The notes under the pieces: generated by a model | Told to the model about the DNA's origin: nothing | The model's input: only the letters and a program-made list of their open reading frames with translations | Databases searched by the model: none | Assembly (NCBI GenBank): GCA_020438215.1 | Contig: JAGQUX010000001.1 | Location: forward strand, 62,001 to 126,000 | Reading direction: 5' to 3' | Source: Armatimonadota bacterium | GTDB lineage: Bacteria; Armatimonadota; Fimbriimonadia; Fimbriimonadales; Fimbriimonadaceae | Length of the DNA: 64,000 nucleotides | Shown here: piece by piece, positions 32,980 to 42,034 of the stretch | How the letters are laid out: each line of letters starts with the position of its first letter | Numbering within the stretch: the stretch's first letter is position 1 | Position numbers and translations under genes: made by a program

Positions 32980-34290
32980 GTGGATGAACCGATCAGAATG
33001 ACGAGCGCGGAAAAGCTCGGCATGATCGTGCTTCTCATTATTGGGCTTGGCGTTCGCCTGTGGTGGCTCTTCAACGTCAATTCTCAGCCTGTCACCGACT
33101 TCAACTTCTATTACGAACGCGCCAAGGATATCGCCGCTAATCGTGGATACGCCGTCGATGGAGTCTTCACCGCATATTGGCCCGTCGGATACCCCTTCTT
33201 TCTTTCGCTGTTCTTCCGTATCTTTGGCCCGAGCGTCATCCTCGCAAAGATTCTGAATACGGCCCTGACGCTCAGTTGCATTGGCCTCACCTATTGGATT
33301 ACATGGCGGCTTTGGAAAAGCTCAATTCTCGGTTTTCTCGCCGGTTTGATTCTGGCGATCGCTCCGCCATTTGTGGCGTATAGCGGCATTGTCGCCAGCG
33401 AACCGCTCTACACTGCTCTCACCCTGCTTGCAATCGCTTGGAGCTTGGTCGCATTCCAGAAACCCAGGTTCTGGCTATTGGTCGGGGTAGCCGTCGGATT
33501 TGCAACTCTGGTTCGACCTCAAGCTGTACTCATCCCCTTCCTGATCATCCCCGGCGTTGCCCTCTTCAGCCGATCAGAACGCGAAGACCGCCGCTTCAAT
33601 TATAAGAAAGCGTTTGCATACTCACTTGCGGCGATGCTCCTGATACAGTTTCCATGGCACATCCGAAACCTCGTCGTGTTCAAAAAGCCGGTCTTCATCA
33701 GCACCAACGGCGGAGACAACCTCTGGATTGGCAATAACGAGAACGCAACCGGCAAATACATCCCTCCACCGGGAATCCCCCAATCTCCCGCCAAAGAACT
33801 CGCCAACGACAAAGCCACCCGCACCGAAGGCAAAAACTACATCCTCGACAACCCGGGAAAGGTGATCTCTCTTTGGCCGGCAAAACTGGAAGCCACTTTC
33901 CTCACCCGGAGCGATGTCGCCTATTGGAGTTTTCAAACGGAGAAAGGCAAGCTCATCACACCCGGCATGGGAAGTGACAAGCCGCTCTACAAATTCACCC
34001 AACGATTTTCAGCTAATTTTGCTTACTGGCTATTGATCTTTGCCGGAGTCGGTGCCGTACTCAGCTTCCCGTTTTTGGAATCGCGGCGTGCCCTTGGTAT
34101 CCCTGTTGCCATGATCGGATTGACTGCCCTTCTCTCTATGGTCTTCTTTGGGAACCCCCGATTCGGCTTTCCCGCCATCCCGTTCCAAGCAATGCTTGCG
34201 GCAAGCGCAGTTGGCTCCATCTTCATGCTCATGTCTCTTCCGCTCGCTTGGTGGCAAGAGAAAAAAAGTCCGCCAGGTCGGTTGGAATGA
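32980..34290 (+). CDS. GT-C-fold glycosyltransferase (ArnT/PMT-like membrane protein)
   Basis: A 436-residue protein with about ten membrane segments. The first large loop holds the acidic motif TDFNFYYERAKDIA and a TAYWPVGYPFFLSLF segment; the next loop holds SGIVASEPLYTALTL. This is the GT39/GT83 layout: a polyprenyl-phosphate sugar donor is used on the outer face of the membrane. The acceptor is unknown. The start may be GTG 32980 or ATG 32998; the latter would remove six residues. Its 3' end contains the terminator of the convergent fliL gene. Confidence 0.82.
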   Translation: MDEPIRMTSAEKLGMIVLLIIGLGVRLWWLFNVNSQPVTDFNFYYERAKDIAANRGYAVDGVFTAYWPVGYPFFLSLFFRIFGPSVILAKILNTALTLSCIGLTYWITWRLWKSSILGFLAGLILAIAPPFVAYSGIVASEPLYTALTLLAIAWSLVAFQKPRFWLLVGVAVGFATLVRPQAVLIPFLIIPGVALFSRSEREDRRFNYKKAFAYSLAAMLLIQFPWHIRNLVVFKKPVFISTNGGDNLWIGNNENATGKYIPPPGIPQSPAKELANDKATRTEGKNYILDNPGKVISLWPAKLEATFLTRSDVAYWSFQTEKGKLITPGMGSDKPLYKFTQRFSANFAYWLLIFAGVGAVLSFPFLESRRALGIPVAMIGLTALLSMVFFGNPRFGFPAIPFQAMLAASAVGSIFMLMSLPLAWWQEKKSPPGRLE

Positions 34291-34307
34291 ACCGATCCAA
34301 GCGGACT
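34261..34307 (-). terminator. Terminator of fliL inside the 3' end of the glycosyltransferase gene
   Basis: Stem agtccgc / gcggact (34267-34273 and 34301-34307) with an inner stem tcggtt / aaccga (34278-34283 and 34290-34295). Read on the minus strand the hairpin is followed by seven T (34261-34267), so it ends fliL transcription. It overlaps the last eight codons of the convergent gene. Confidence 0.8.
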
Positions 34308-34332
34308 ACGCTTTGGCTGCTAGCGTTCGCGC

Positions 34333-34983
34333 TTAATACTTTTGGTAGGCGAAGCTGGTAAAGAAGACTTTCAGGACTGGACCTTCTTCTGCATCCCAGC
34401 CGAGTTCGTCTAGCCACTCATTGGTTTCATCATCAATGTGCCAATACGGCCCATCTCCATGTGCACCATGAGAAGCTTCCTCGTCTTTCTTCTTCTTTTT
34501 CTTCTTGCTTGAGCTTTCTTCTTCCGCGGGCTCTTCCTCTTCGTGGTGGACAGAGTGATTGATCGCCGCAGCAATCTCGCGTCGCAGATGCTTCAAAGCG
34601 TCCGGCTTACTGATATCTTCGATTGATTTCGAACTGAGAACATCAATAACCGCGTTACGAGCGATGGAGTACGAAGCATCTCCGCTTCCGTGGCCCCCAC
34701 CTTCTCCGGCCGGATCAGCAACGTGACCCACTTCCTCGCCCTTCTTGGAAACTTGAACTGCGATCTCGCAGGTCAAGAACGATTTTCCATCACCAAGCGA
34801 GATCAAAAACTCTTCGCCGAGAGACTCAACCAGACCCAGTTCGATCTCCGGCTCCTTCGGCTTCTCCTTTTTGCCGCCCATTGCGAAGAATCCTCCTCCC
34901 GCAATAACCAGGACGGCAACCAGGATGATCGGCAGCTTCCCGCCTTTCTTCCCTTCTTTTCCTTTCTTACCCTTGTCAGCCAT
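34333..34983 (-). CDS. fliL: Flagellar basal body-associated protein FliL-like
   Basis: A 216-residue protein with a Lys-rich N-terminus, one membrane segment (LPIILVAVLVIAGGGFFAMG, residues about 17-36) and a periplasmic part with the FliL pattern: EEFLISLGDGKSFLTCEIAV, ARNAVIDVLSSKSIEDISKP, LRREIAAAINHSV and the C-terminal VFFTSFAYQKY. A long acidic and Lys-run insert (EEEEPAEEESSS, seven Lys) and a Gly/His stretch are unusual. No other flagellar gene is in the window. The start ATG 34983 is preferred over GTG 35013. Confidence 0.75.
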   Translation of the reverse strand: MADKGKKGKEGKKGGKLPIILVAVLVIAGGGFFAMGGKKEKPKEPEIELGLVESLGEEFLISLGDGKSFLTCEIAVQVSKKGEEVGHVADPAGEGGGHGSGDASYSIARNAVIDVLSSKSIEDISKPDALKHLRREIAAAINHSVHHEEEEPAEEESSSKKKKKKKDEEASHGAHGDGPYWHIDDETNEWLDELGWDAEEGPVLKVFFTSFAYQKY

Positions 34984-35090
34984 GCGCTCTTTTCCCTGTC
35001 TGTCTTCTTCCACAATTCCCCGGTAATTTCACATTGAATTTTTAGCGAGTGGGACGGGCATTTGTGCTGGCATATGGCGGGTGGTCCTGA

Positions 35091-35124
35091 GTGGGGGTTC
35101 CTTTTGCCCCCTTCCATCCCCCAC
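35091..35124 (+). promoter_or_regulatory. Alternative hairpins before rocD
   Basis: GTGGGGG (35091-35097) can pair with CCCCCAC (35118-35124), or its last five G with CCCCC (35107-35111). The two structures exclude each other, an attenuator-like arrangement. The start codon at 35134 is 10 nt downstream. Confidence 0.35.
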
Positions 35125-35133
35125 AATGAACCT

Positions 35134-36408
35134 ATGAACTCGACCGCAAAAGGTTCTCTCTGGCACGACATTGTCACCCAAGGTGTGCAACGCGTCGTGG
35201 ACGGCATCTCCGATCAAGAAGCGATGGAGATGAACGAGCAGTACGGCACCCACAACTACAAACCACTTCCCGTGAACGTTGTCCGCGGTGAAGGCGCACG
35301 GGTTTGGGATGGCGATGGCAAGGAATACATCGACTGCATCGGTGCATATTCCGCCGTTGCACACGGACACCTTTCGCCACGCGTTGTCGATGCGATGGTC
35401 AATCAGCTCAAGGAAGTAGCGGTCACTTCCCGAGCATTCTACAGCCCCGAAGTAGGGCTCTTCCTGAAAGGGCTTTGTGAATACGCTGGTCTGGATCGCG
35501 CCTGTCCCATGAACACCGGGGCTGAAGCTATTGAAACCTGTATCAAGCTCGCACGCAAGTGGGGGTACACGGTCAAGGGAGTGCCGAAAGATCAAGCCGA
35601 AATCATTGTTTGCGAAAACAACTTCCACGGTCGCACAACCACCATCGTCGGGTTCAGCACCGAGGAAGATTACAAGCAGTTCTTCGGCCCATACACGCCT
35701 GGGTTCAAGGTTGTTCCGTTTGGTGACATCGGAGCCCTGAAAGCGGCGATCACCCCGAACACCATCGGATTCCTCGCCGAACCGATCCAAGCCGAAGGCG
35801 GCATCCTCATTCCACCCGATGGCTACCTCACCCAAGTCCGTGAAGTTTGTAACGCAAACAACATGCTCTTGATCTGGGATGAAATCCAAACCGGGTTCTG
35901 CCGAACGGGATACCGCTTCGCATGGCAATACGAATCCGGCGCAGAGCCTGACCTCATGGCGGTTGGCAAGCCGCTGGGTGGTGGTCTGCTCCCCGTCAGT
36001 GCCGCTCTTGGCAAAAACCATGTGATGGAAGTCTTCAAACCCGGTGACCACGGCTCAACATTTGGTGGGAACCCACTCGGAAGCGTTGTCGCTCTTGCCG
36101 CCCTCGCGGAGATGGAAGAGGAAGACTATGCCGGTCGCTCTAAACGCCTTGGCGACCTCGCCGTGGATTATCTTAACAACATGGGCTTGCCTCATGTAAA
36201 AGAAGTGCGCGGACGCGGCCTTCTGATTGGCGTGGAGGTGAATGACAACGTGGATTCTAAAGCGCTTTCTGCCGCTCTCGTTTCGCGCGGAATCCTGACG
36301 AAAGAAACCCGCAAGCGCACCTTCCGGCTCACCCCACCAATCATGATTTCGGAAGAGCTTCTGATGGATGCCCTCGGACGAGTCAAGGACGCCATCGCTT
36401 CGGTGTAA
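35134..36408 (+). CDS. rocD: Ornithine aminotransferase
   Basis: A 424-residue class III aminotransferase. HNYKPLPVNVVRGEGARVWD and IGAYSAVAHGHLSPRVVD match ornithine aminotransferase in particular; the PLP lysine is Lys279 (LMAVGKPLGGGLLPV), with the WDEIQTGFCRTG Asp that binds the PLP ring nitrogen. It converts ornithine and 2-oxoglutarate to glutamate semialdehyde and glutamate. pruA in this window performs the next step. I chose the ATG at 35134; an upstream in-frame Met (35062) gives 24 extra residues with no similarity. The pheS gene begins 7 bp after its stop. Confidence 0.93.
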   Translation: MNSTAKGSLWHDIVTQGVQRVVDGISDQEAMEMNEQYGTHNYKPLPVNVVRGEGARVWDGDGKEYIDCIGAYSAVAHGHLSPRVVDAMVNQLKEVAVTSRAFYSPEVGLFLKGLCEYAGLDRACPMNTGAEAIETCIKLARKWGYTVKGVPKDQAEIIVCENNFHGRTTTIVGFSTEEDYKQFFGPYTPGFKVVPFGDIGALKAAITPNTIGFLAEPIQAEGGILIPPDGYLTQVREVCNANNMLLIWDEIQTGFCRTGYRFAWQYESGAEPDLMAVGKPLGGGLLPVSAALGKNHVMEVFKPGDHGSTFGGNPLGSVVALAALAEMEEEDYAGRSKRLGDLAVDYLNNMGLPHVKEVRGRGLLIGVEVNDNVDSKALSAALVSRGILTKETRKRTFRLTPPIMISEELLMDALGRVKDAIASV

Positions 36409-36414
36409 CCCAGA

Positions 36415-37410
36415 ATGGAATTGATCGCAAAAGTAGAAGCCGAAGCCCTCGCAGCTATCGAATCCGCCACGACAACCGCCGAGTTGCGCGAGCATGAACT
36501 TGCCTTTCTCGGTAAGAACGGTTCTATCAGCGGATTGATGCGCGAAATCGGCAAACTTCCGAACGAAGAAAAACCCAAGTTCGGGGCCGCGGTCAATGAA
36601 GCAAAAGCCAAAGTTCAAGCGGCTTGGGATGCCAAGTCCGCCTCCCTGAAAAATGCCGAGCGCGCCGTCCAATTCGAGCAAGAGCGCATCGACGTCACAA
36701 TGCCGGCTAGGCACCGGTCTGGTGGTCGTAAACACATCATGCAGATCACGATGGACCGAATCAAAGATGTGTTCACGTCAATGGGTTTTGTTTATGAAGA
36801 GAGCCCGGAAGTTGATCTTTTCTCTTATAACTTCGGGGCACTGAACTACCCAGACGATCACCCGGCAATGGATGAGCAGGACACCTATTACATCACCGAT
36901 GACCTGCTCCTGCGCACGCAAGGGACAACCCTCCAAGGCCACGTTTTTGAGACGGTCAAGCCTCCGCTACGCCGCTTTACCATAGCGCGGACTTTCCGCA
37001 ACGAAGCGGTGGATCGAACGCATAGCCACACATTCCACCAAGTCGATGTTTTTATGATCGACAAGAACGTCACAATGGCGCACTTGAAAGGCACGCTTCG
37101 CACGTTCGCACGTGCCATGTTCGGCGATGAAGTGGAAGTGCGGTTCCGTCCTGACTTCTTCCCCTTTGTTGAGCCCGGCGTGGACTATGCGATCTCATCG
37201 CCTAAGCTGTTCGATGGCAAATGGGTTGAGTTGGGTGGTGCGGGCTTGATCCACCCGAACATCTTGGAAAACTACGGCATTGACCCCGACGAATACTCCG
37301 GTTTTGCGTTTGGCTTGGGTGTAGAGCGTATTCCGATGATGGCTTACGGCGTGGACGACCTACGCCTCTTCACCGAAAACGACTTCCGCTTCTTGGAGAT
37401 GTTCTCGTAA
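36415..37410 (+). CDS. pheS: Phenylalanyl-tRNA synthetase alpha subunit
   Basis: A 331-residue class II synthetase subunit. The N-terminal coiled coil reads FLGKNGSISGLMREIGKLPN, followed by HRSGGRKHIMQITMDRIKDV, motif 2 with RRFTIARTFRNEAVDRTHSH and motif 3 with GFAFGLGVERIPMMAYGVDD. The catalytic core contains FHQVDVFMI. It works as an alpha2-beta2 tetramer with PheT, encoded 22 bp downstream. Confidence 0.97.
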   Translation: MELIAKVEAEALAAIESATTTAELREHELAFLGKNGSISGLMREIGKLPNEEKPKFGAAVNEAKAKVQAAWDAKSASLKNAERAVQFEQERIDVTMPARHRSGGRKHIMQITMDRIKDVFTSMGFVYEESPEVDLFSYNFGALNYPDDHPAMDEQDTYYITDDLLLRTQGTTLQGHVFETVKPPLRRFTIARTFRNEAVDRTHSHTFHQVDVFMIDKNVTMAHLKGTLRTFARAMFGDEVEVRFRPDFFPFVEPGVDYAISSPKLFDGKWVELGGAGLIHPNILENYGIDPDEYSGFAFGLGVERIPMMAYGVDDLRLFTENDFRFLEMFS

Positions 37411-37431
37411 CGAGCAAGGAGGATATGAGCA

Positions 37432-39465
37432 ATGAAATTCACTGAATCCATGCTGCGCGATTATGTCGAGACTTCCATGACGGCGGAGGAAATCGGCAAC
37501 CTCCTCACCATGACCGGGTTTGAACTCGAAGAGATCACCGAAGTCAATGGCGAAAAGGTATTAGACGTCAATATCATGGCGAACCGAGGCGATGGAGCCA
37601 GCGTGATCGGCATGGCCCGCGAGGTTCTCGCCAAGGACGAATCCGCAAAGCCCACCGACCTCTACCTGCGTGCAATGAACGGCTTCCCGCTCTCGGATAT
37701 GGATAGCCGCGATATTTGGGCGAAAGCCAGCGTCGCAATTGAAACGGAGAATTGCACCCGCTTCTCCGCCCGCGTTTTTGAAGGGATTTCCAACGGCACC
37801 TCCCCTGATTGGATGCAAGACCGCTTGACCAAGCTCGGCCAGCGACCGATCTCGTTGCTGGTTGATCTCACTAACTATGTGATGCTGGAGACAGGGCAAC
37901 CGATGCACGCTTACGACCTCGACACGGTTGCCGGAGATCGCCTGGTCGCTCGTCAAGCCAAAGCGGGAGAGAAGCTTCGCACGCTCGATGGTCAAGATCA
38001 CGATCTCAACCCCGACCAGATGATGATCGCCGATGGTGATCGTGTGGTTGGGGCCGGTGGGATCATGGGCGGCGAAGAAACCGAAGTTTCCGCAACGACA
38101 ACTCGCTGTCTCTTGGAAGCGGCACACTTCGTTAATACTAGTGTCCGCAAAACTCGCAAAGAGATGGGGCTCCAGACCGAAGCGAGTTACCGCTTTGAAC
38201 GCCATGTTGATCCCGAAGGAACCGTTGGCGCACTCAACCGATTCGCTGAACTTCTCGCTGACGCTGGTGGCCCAAACGCTGTCCACGGAGTGATTGATAT
38301 CTACCCCGCCAAAGCCGAGCGCAATGAAGTTACCGTTCGGATGGATCGCGCTTGCCGATTGCTAGGAATGGAAATCTCTATGCGCGAAGCACAGGCGTAT
38401 CTCACTCGCCTGGGGTTTGAAATCCTTTCATCAGACGACAACGCATTGACCGTGGCCGCACCAACCTGGCGCATTGATGTCATCCGTGAAGAAGATGTGA
38501 TCGAAGAGATCGGTCGGGTTCACGGCTACGAAAAGATTCCTGAAATCAACCCCGAAGGCACAACCGGTCGTGGCGGCGTTCACGGCATCTATCGCATGGT
38601 TGATGATGCAGTGAGTTCGCTGGTTCGCGATGGCTTTGTTCAGTCGTTCAGCCACACGCTAGGCGATGCTCATCCGCTGGATGCGCCTGGTATGGAACGG
38701 ACGATTCTCCGCAACCCACACTCGCCAGAAATGGCCCACCTCCGCAACAGCCATCTCCCGAATCTGAGTGCAACCGTTCTCAAAAACGGACAAGATAATG
38801 TCCATACTTTTGAAGTTGGCAAGTTGCACAAATCAGGAACAGAATGGCACGGACTGGGGATCATTTCCTGTGGAAACTTTGAATCAGAATCGTGGCGAGA
38901 AACCGACAAATCGAAAGCCGATTTCTTCACTCTGAAAGGGGTTGTTGAAAGCCTGGGTGAGCGATTGAACCGCTCCATTACTCTCGCGCCGAGCGATAGC
39001 GACGAGCGATTCCACCCGACACGACAAGCAACACTTCTTAGTGGAAGACAAGTGGTTGGCGTCATTGGGCAAATCCACCCTTCGGTCGCAGAAGCGACCA
39101 GCCTCCCCGAACACGCGGTGATTGCGGAGATCAATCTGAACGATCTCTTCGGGGCAGAAGCAACTGGTGACACATTCACCAGTCTCAGCCGAAACCCTGC
39201 AGTTCGCCGAGATATTGCCTTTGTCATCGACAAATCTGTTGCCTACTCAAAAATTGAAGACAGCATCCGCGCCTCGTCAGCCGAGGTGCTTGAGAAAATG
39301 TGGCTGTTCGATGTCTACGATGGCAAAGGCATCCCCGAAGGTCAACACAGTTTGGCTATTGCTCTGCAATTCCGCAAACACGGCAACTTCACAGACGAGG
39401 AAGCGAACCAGGTGCGGGATCAGATCGTGGCGGGGTTGGAATCGCTCGGGGCGAAACTGCGTTGA
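37432..39465 (+). CDS. pheT: Phenylalanyl-tRNA synthetase beta subunit lacking the tRNA-binding OB domain
   Basis: A 677-residue protein; most bacterial PheT are about 790 to 800. The first 40 residues (B1 start) end at GFELEEITEV and continue directly with the core at VLDVNIMANRGDGASVIGMA. The EMAP-type OB domain that normally occupies the next 110 residues is missing. The B3/B4 editing domain (MHAYDLDTVAGDRLVARQAK), B5, the catalytic-like core and the C-terminal FDX-ACB anticodon domain (SLSRNPAVRRDIAFVIDKSV) are present. AGGAGGATAT lies just upstream of the ATG. The 3' end overlaps the convergent membrane-protein gene by 77 bp. Confidence 0.93.
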   Translation: MKFTESMLRDYVETSMTAEEIGNLLTMTGFELEEITEVNGEKVLDVNIMANRGDGASVIGMAREVLAKDESAKPTDLYLRAMNGFPLSDMDSRDIWAKASVAIETENCTRFSARVFEGISNGTSPDWMQDRLTKLGQRPISLLVDLTNYVMLETGQPMHAYDLDTVAGDRLVARQAKAGEKLRTLDGQDHDLNPDQMMIADGDRVVGAGGIMGGEETEVSATTTRCLLEAAHFVNTSVRKTRKEMGLQTEASYRFERHVDPEGTVGALNRFAELLADAGGPNAVHGVIDIYPAKAERNEVTVRMDRACRLLGMEISMREAQAYLTRLGFEILSSDDNALTVAAPTWRIDVIREEDVIEEIGRVHGYEKIPEINPEGTTGRGGVHGIYRMVDDAVSSLVRDGFVQSFSHTLGDAHPLDAPGMERTILRNPHSPEMAHLRNSHLPNLSATVLKNGQDNVHTFEVGKLHKSGTEWHGLGIISCGNFESESWRETDKSKADFFTLKGVVESLGERLNRSITLAPSDSDERFHPTRQATLLSGRQVVGVIGQIHPSVAEATSLPEHAVIAEINLNDLFGAEATGDTFTSLSRNPAVRRDIAFVIDKSVAYSKIEDSIRASSAEVLEKMWLFDVYDGKGIPEGQHSLAIALQFRKHGNFTDEEANQVRDQIVAGLESLGAKLR

Positions 39466-40762
39466 TCGCAAGCTTCCCTCCGAGAGCAACCAGCAGCACG
39501 CAGTAAGCCGCCCAGAAAGCCGACGGCCAGTACAGATAGTGCCCGAAGTATTTGAGCCACGCCATCGGCAAGAAGCTGATCAGCGACATGAGCAGCATCG
39601 CAATCATCAGCCAGCGGTCGTTGGATTTCCATGTCTGCACATGGGCGACGATGTTCCCTGTGATGAACGACATCAATGCCCAAGGCGATAGCGTCATCAA
39701 CACGAGAATCCCAGCAGTGATTGATATGTAAACCTGTTGACCCCAGTTGAACAATGGGAATCCATAGTCTCCAATCGAGAGATACACCCCAATCCCATCG
39801 CGAAACTGCTGTTGCTGATAGCCGCTGACTTCGCTCGGCAAAATACGCGAACGCATTACCATGTATCCGCCGAGAACAACCCAAAACCCAATGTGCACCC
39901 ACCAGTTCGGCTTGCGACCACTCAGGGAAAAAAGAATGGCTGTACCGAGCAGAATCGCGGGAAGCATCACCGCTTGCTCATAGCTCATCAGTGCGAGCAC
40001 CAGATCGACAAACGCCCAAACCAGCCAGAGCCACGTCCACTTTCCTGCCTGAACTACCTCCGTTCCTTTAGTAGAAGGGACATCCGTCGCTTTTGCCTCG
40101 GGCATGGGTTTGCGTCCAGCGGTGATACGCTCATAACGCGCATACGCCGCGACAGAAGCCAAAGTGAAGATGGTCATTACGCTAGCGGTTCGGCCTGGAA
40201 GCCAGTGAACAATCCGATCAGCGAACTCCCCGCCCGCAACTTTGAAGACGGCACTGGCAAACAGCAAAACGAACACCGCCGAGAAAATCTGCCTTGCTGG
40301 AGCATGGTCTTTCCGCAGAAACCCGAGCAAGCAGACCCCTGCCATTGCCGCTAAAACAAACTGAATCCATCCGTTCACCGGTCCGCGTAAGTGCCAGAGC
40401 CCAAACAAACCACTCCCAAATCCAGCGAGCCAGGGACGATTCGTGAGTTCGCGGAGCATCCAAAAACTCAGGCCAATGCACAGAGCCGCGATCAATGCAT
40501 TAGTCAAACCATAGCCTGCCGCATCTGAGCCGTGGAGGGCGTTATCCATCTCAAACGCAAGCGTGGAGATTGGACGATAAAAGTGGTTGTAAAGCGGCCA
40601 ATCTCCACTGAACCAAGCCAGAGGATCGTTACGCTCGCGGATGTTCTCCAAAAGCACTTTGGTGTCGCTATCACGGAGCAGATTCGCGTTAGTGGAATGC
40701 CCGGCAATCACCAGCACGATTGTGATGAGGGGCAAGAGAAACCAGGGGAGCCAACGCTTCAT
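39389..40762 (-). CDS. Polytopic membrane protein, probably GT-C-like
   Basis: A 457-residue protein with about ten hydrophobic segments. After the first one comes a loop LAWFSGDWPLYNHFYRPIST that recalls the GT-C glycosyltransferase and Tmtc-type proteins, whose first extracytoplasmic loop holds an acidic catalytic site; the match is weak. GAAGG lies about 8 nt before the ATG. The 3' part reads 77 bp into pheT on the other strand; the last 20 residues (PTPPRSDPAPGSLPRL) have low complexity. Confidence 0.65.
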   Translation of the reverse strand: MKRWLPWFLLPLITIVLVIAGHSTNANLLRDSDTKVLLENIRERNDPLAWFSGDWPLYNHFYRPISTLAFEMDNALHGSDAAGYGLTNALIAALCIGLSFWMLRELTNRPWLAGFGSGLFGLWHLRGPVNGWIQFVLAAMAGVCLLGFLRKDHAPARQIFSAVFVLLFASAVFKVAGGEFADRIVHWLPGRTASVMTIFTLASVAAYARYERITAGRKPMPEAKATDVPSTKGTEVVQAGKWTWLWLVWAFVDLVLALMSYEQAVMLPAILLGTAILFSLSGRKPNWWVHIGFWVVLGGYMVMRSRILPSEVSGYQQQQFRDGIGVYLSIGDYGFPLFNWGQQVYISITAGILVLMTLSPWALMSFITGNIVAHVQTWKSNDRWLMIAMLLMSLISFLPMAWLKYFGHYLYWPSAFWAAYCVLLVALGGKLAINAVSPRAIPTPPRSDPAPGSLPRL

Positions 40763-40856
40763 GAATCGATCCTTCGCTCATTAGAATGACCCATTCTGAG
40801 CAATAATAAGGAACCTTAGCCTAATTTGGCGCGTTCAAAGCCTAGAGGAAGAAAAC

Positions 40857-41375
40857 ATGAACTTGGTATCGAAGCTAATCCCGCTCGCAGTTGCACCGTT
40901 TGTACTCACCACCGTCGTTGGTACTCCACAAAACGCCACCGACAAGCTTGAAGGTAAGAAAATCCCTGCCTTCAGCATGAAAACCACCGACGGCAAAACC
41001 ATTACCGATCAAACACTGAAGAATAAAGTCGTCCTCGTTGATTTCTGGGCAACCTGGTGTGGCCCGTGCAAGAAAGCCTCCCCATTGATGCAAGAGCTTC
41101 ACAAGAAGTACGCATCCAAGGGCTTGGTTGTCATCGGTGCTAGCGGCATGGAAGATGATTCCAGCGCGAAGCCCGCCGCGAACTACAAGAAGGAGCATAA
41201 GTACACCTACACCTTCACCTACAACAACGATGCTCTCATGGAGAAATGGGGCGTCAAGGGTATCCCGCAATTCGTGCTCATCGGAAAAGATGGCGTTGTG
41301 AAGGAAACCTACTTCGGATACAGCGATGCAATCGGTAAGAAAATGTCTGCCGCTGTCGCCGCACAGATGAAGTAA
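40857..41375 (+). CDS. Exported thioredoxin-family protein (TlpA/ResA-like)
   Basis: A 172-residue protein with a signal peptide, then IPAFSMKTTDGKTITDQTLK, the active site WATWCGPCKKASPLM and the cis-proline region KGIPQFVLIGKDGVVKET. This matches the AhpC-TSA/TlpA type of periplasmic reductases that reduce disulphides, for example in cytochrome c maturation. GAGGAAGAAA lies about 5 nt before the ATG, a strong binding site. A strong terminator follows. Confidence 0.9.
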   Translation: MNLVSKLIPLAVAPFVLTTVVGTPQNATDKLEGKKIPAFSMKTTDGKTITDQTLKNKVVLVDFWATWCGPCKKASPLMQELHKKYASKGLVVIGASGMEDDSSAKPAANYKKEHKYTYTFTYNNDALMEKWGVKGIPQFVLIGKDGVVKETYFGYSDAIGKKMSAAVAAQMK

Positions 41376-41397
41376 GAATCAAGTTCTGAATAGAAGA

Positions 41398-41430
41398 AAG
41401 TCCTTTCCAGTTTCTGGAAGGGGCTTTTTT
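41398..41430 (+). terminator. Rho-independent terminator after the thioredoxin gene
   Basis: A 13-bp stem with two G-U pairs (aagtcctttccag / ctggaaggggctt), 3-nt loop, followed by TTTTTT. It ends at the stop of the convergent SH3-like gene and can partly serve that gene too. Confidence 0.9.
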
Positions 41431-42028
41431 ATCGTTGAATAATAAACATGATGAGCGCGCCGACTCCAGCCGCCATCAAAGTCACAAACGCCAAACCCAT
41501 TGCGTTCTTCGCCCGATCTGAGAGATCAATCTGAGGTTTGTTCTTCACGAGCCGTACTTTCTCAATGGAAACGCTTTCTTCCGAATACCAGATGTGACAC
41601 TGTACACTCCGTGAATCTGGGTTGTAAGTGTTGACCTTCGCATCCGTCCAGGTTTTGTACATGTTCGAATAAGCCTGGATCTTCATGCCCGGCTTGATAT
41701 GGAACGGCTTGACTTCTTCCAGCCCAACAACCCCTTCCCCTCCAGACATGTAGCGGAGTCGAATCCGGTTTCCTGATTGCCCAAGATAAACGGCGGGATA
41801 CCAGCACTCATCTTCTGAGATTGCGAACACTAACTCCCCTTCTTTATACTGGAACTCCGATTCCATCAACCGTTCGCGGAGGGCTTCCATCACCGATTCG
41901 CGCGGCAAACCCGATTCCACCGCCGCATCCACCATCTCTTTCAGCTCTGGTCGATTCTCAAGCAGTTTCTCAGTTCGACCAGCCAGTTCTTCGGCTCTTT
42001 CTAGTATTTCTCGCTGATCGTTTTGCAT
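41429..42028 (-). CDS. Tail-anchored protein with tandem SH3/Tudor-like domains
   Basis: A 199-residue protein. Residues 1-55 are helical and charged. Two small beta-barrel-like repeats follow: GELVFAISEDECWYPAVYLG and GMKIQAYSNMYKTWTDAKVN, each with the W-Y/T-x-A pattern seen in Agenet and Tudor domains (about residues 60-105 and 112-160). The C-terminal 25 residues are a single membrane helix (MGLAFVTLMAAGVGALIMFI) before IQR. This would anchor the protein with its domains in the cytoplasm. I do not recognise the family. It is the last gene of the aspS-nrdR run. Confidence 0.7.
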   Translation of the reverse strand: MQNDQREILERAEELAGRTEKLLENRPELKEMVDAAVESGLPRESVMEALRERLMESEFQYKEGELVFAISEDECWYPAVYLGQSGNRIRLRYMSGGEGVVGLEEVKPFHIKPGMKIQAYSNMYKTWTDAKVNTYNPDSRSVQCHIWYSEESVSIEKVRLVKNKPQIDLSDRAKNAMGLAFVTLMAAGVGALIMFIIQR

Positions 42029-42034
42029 CTCTTG

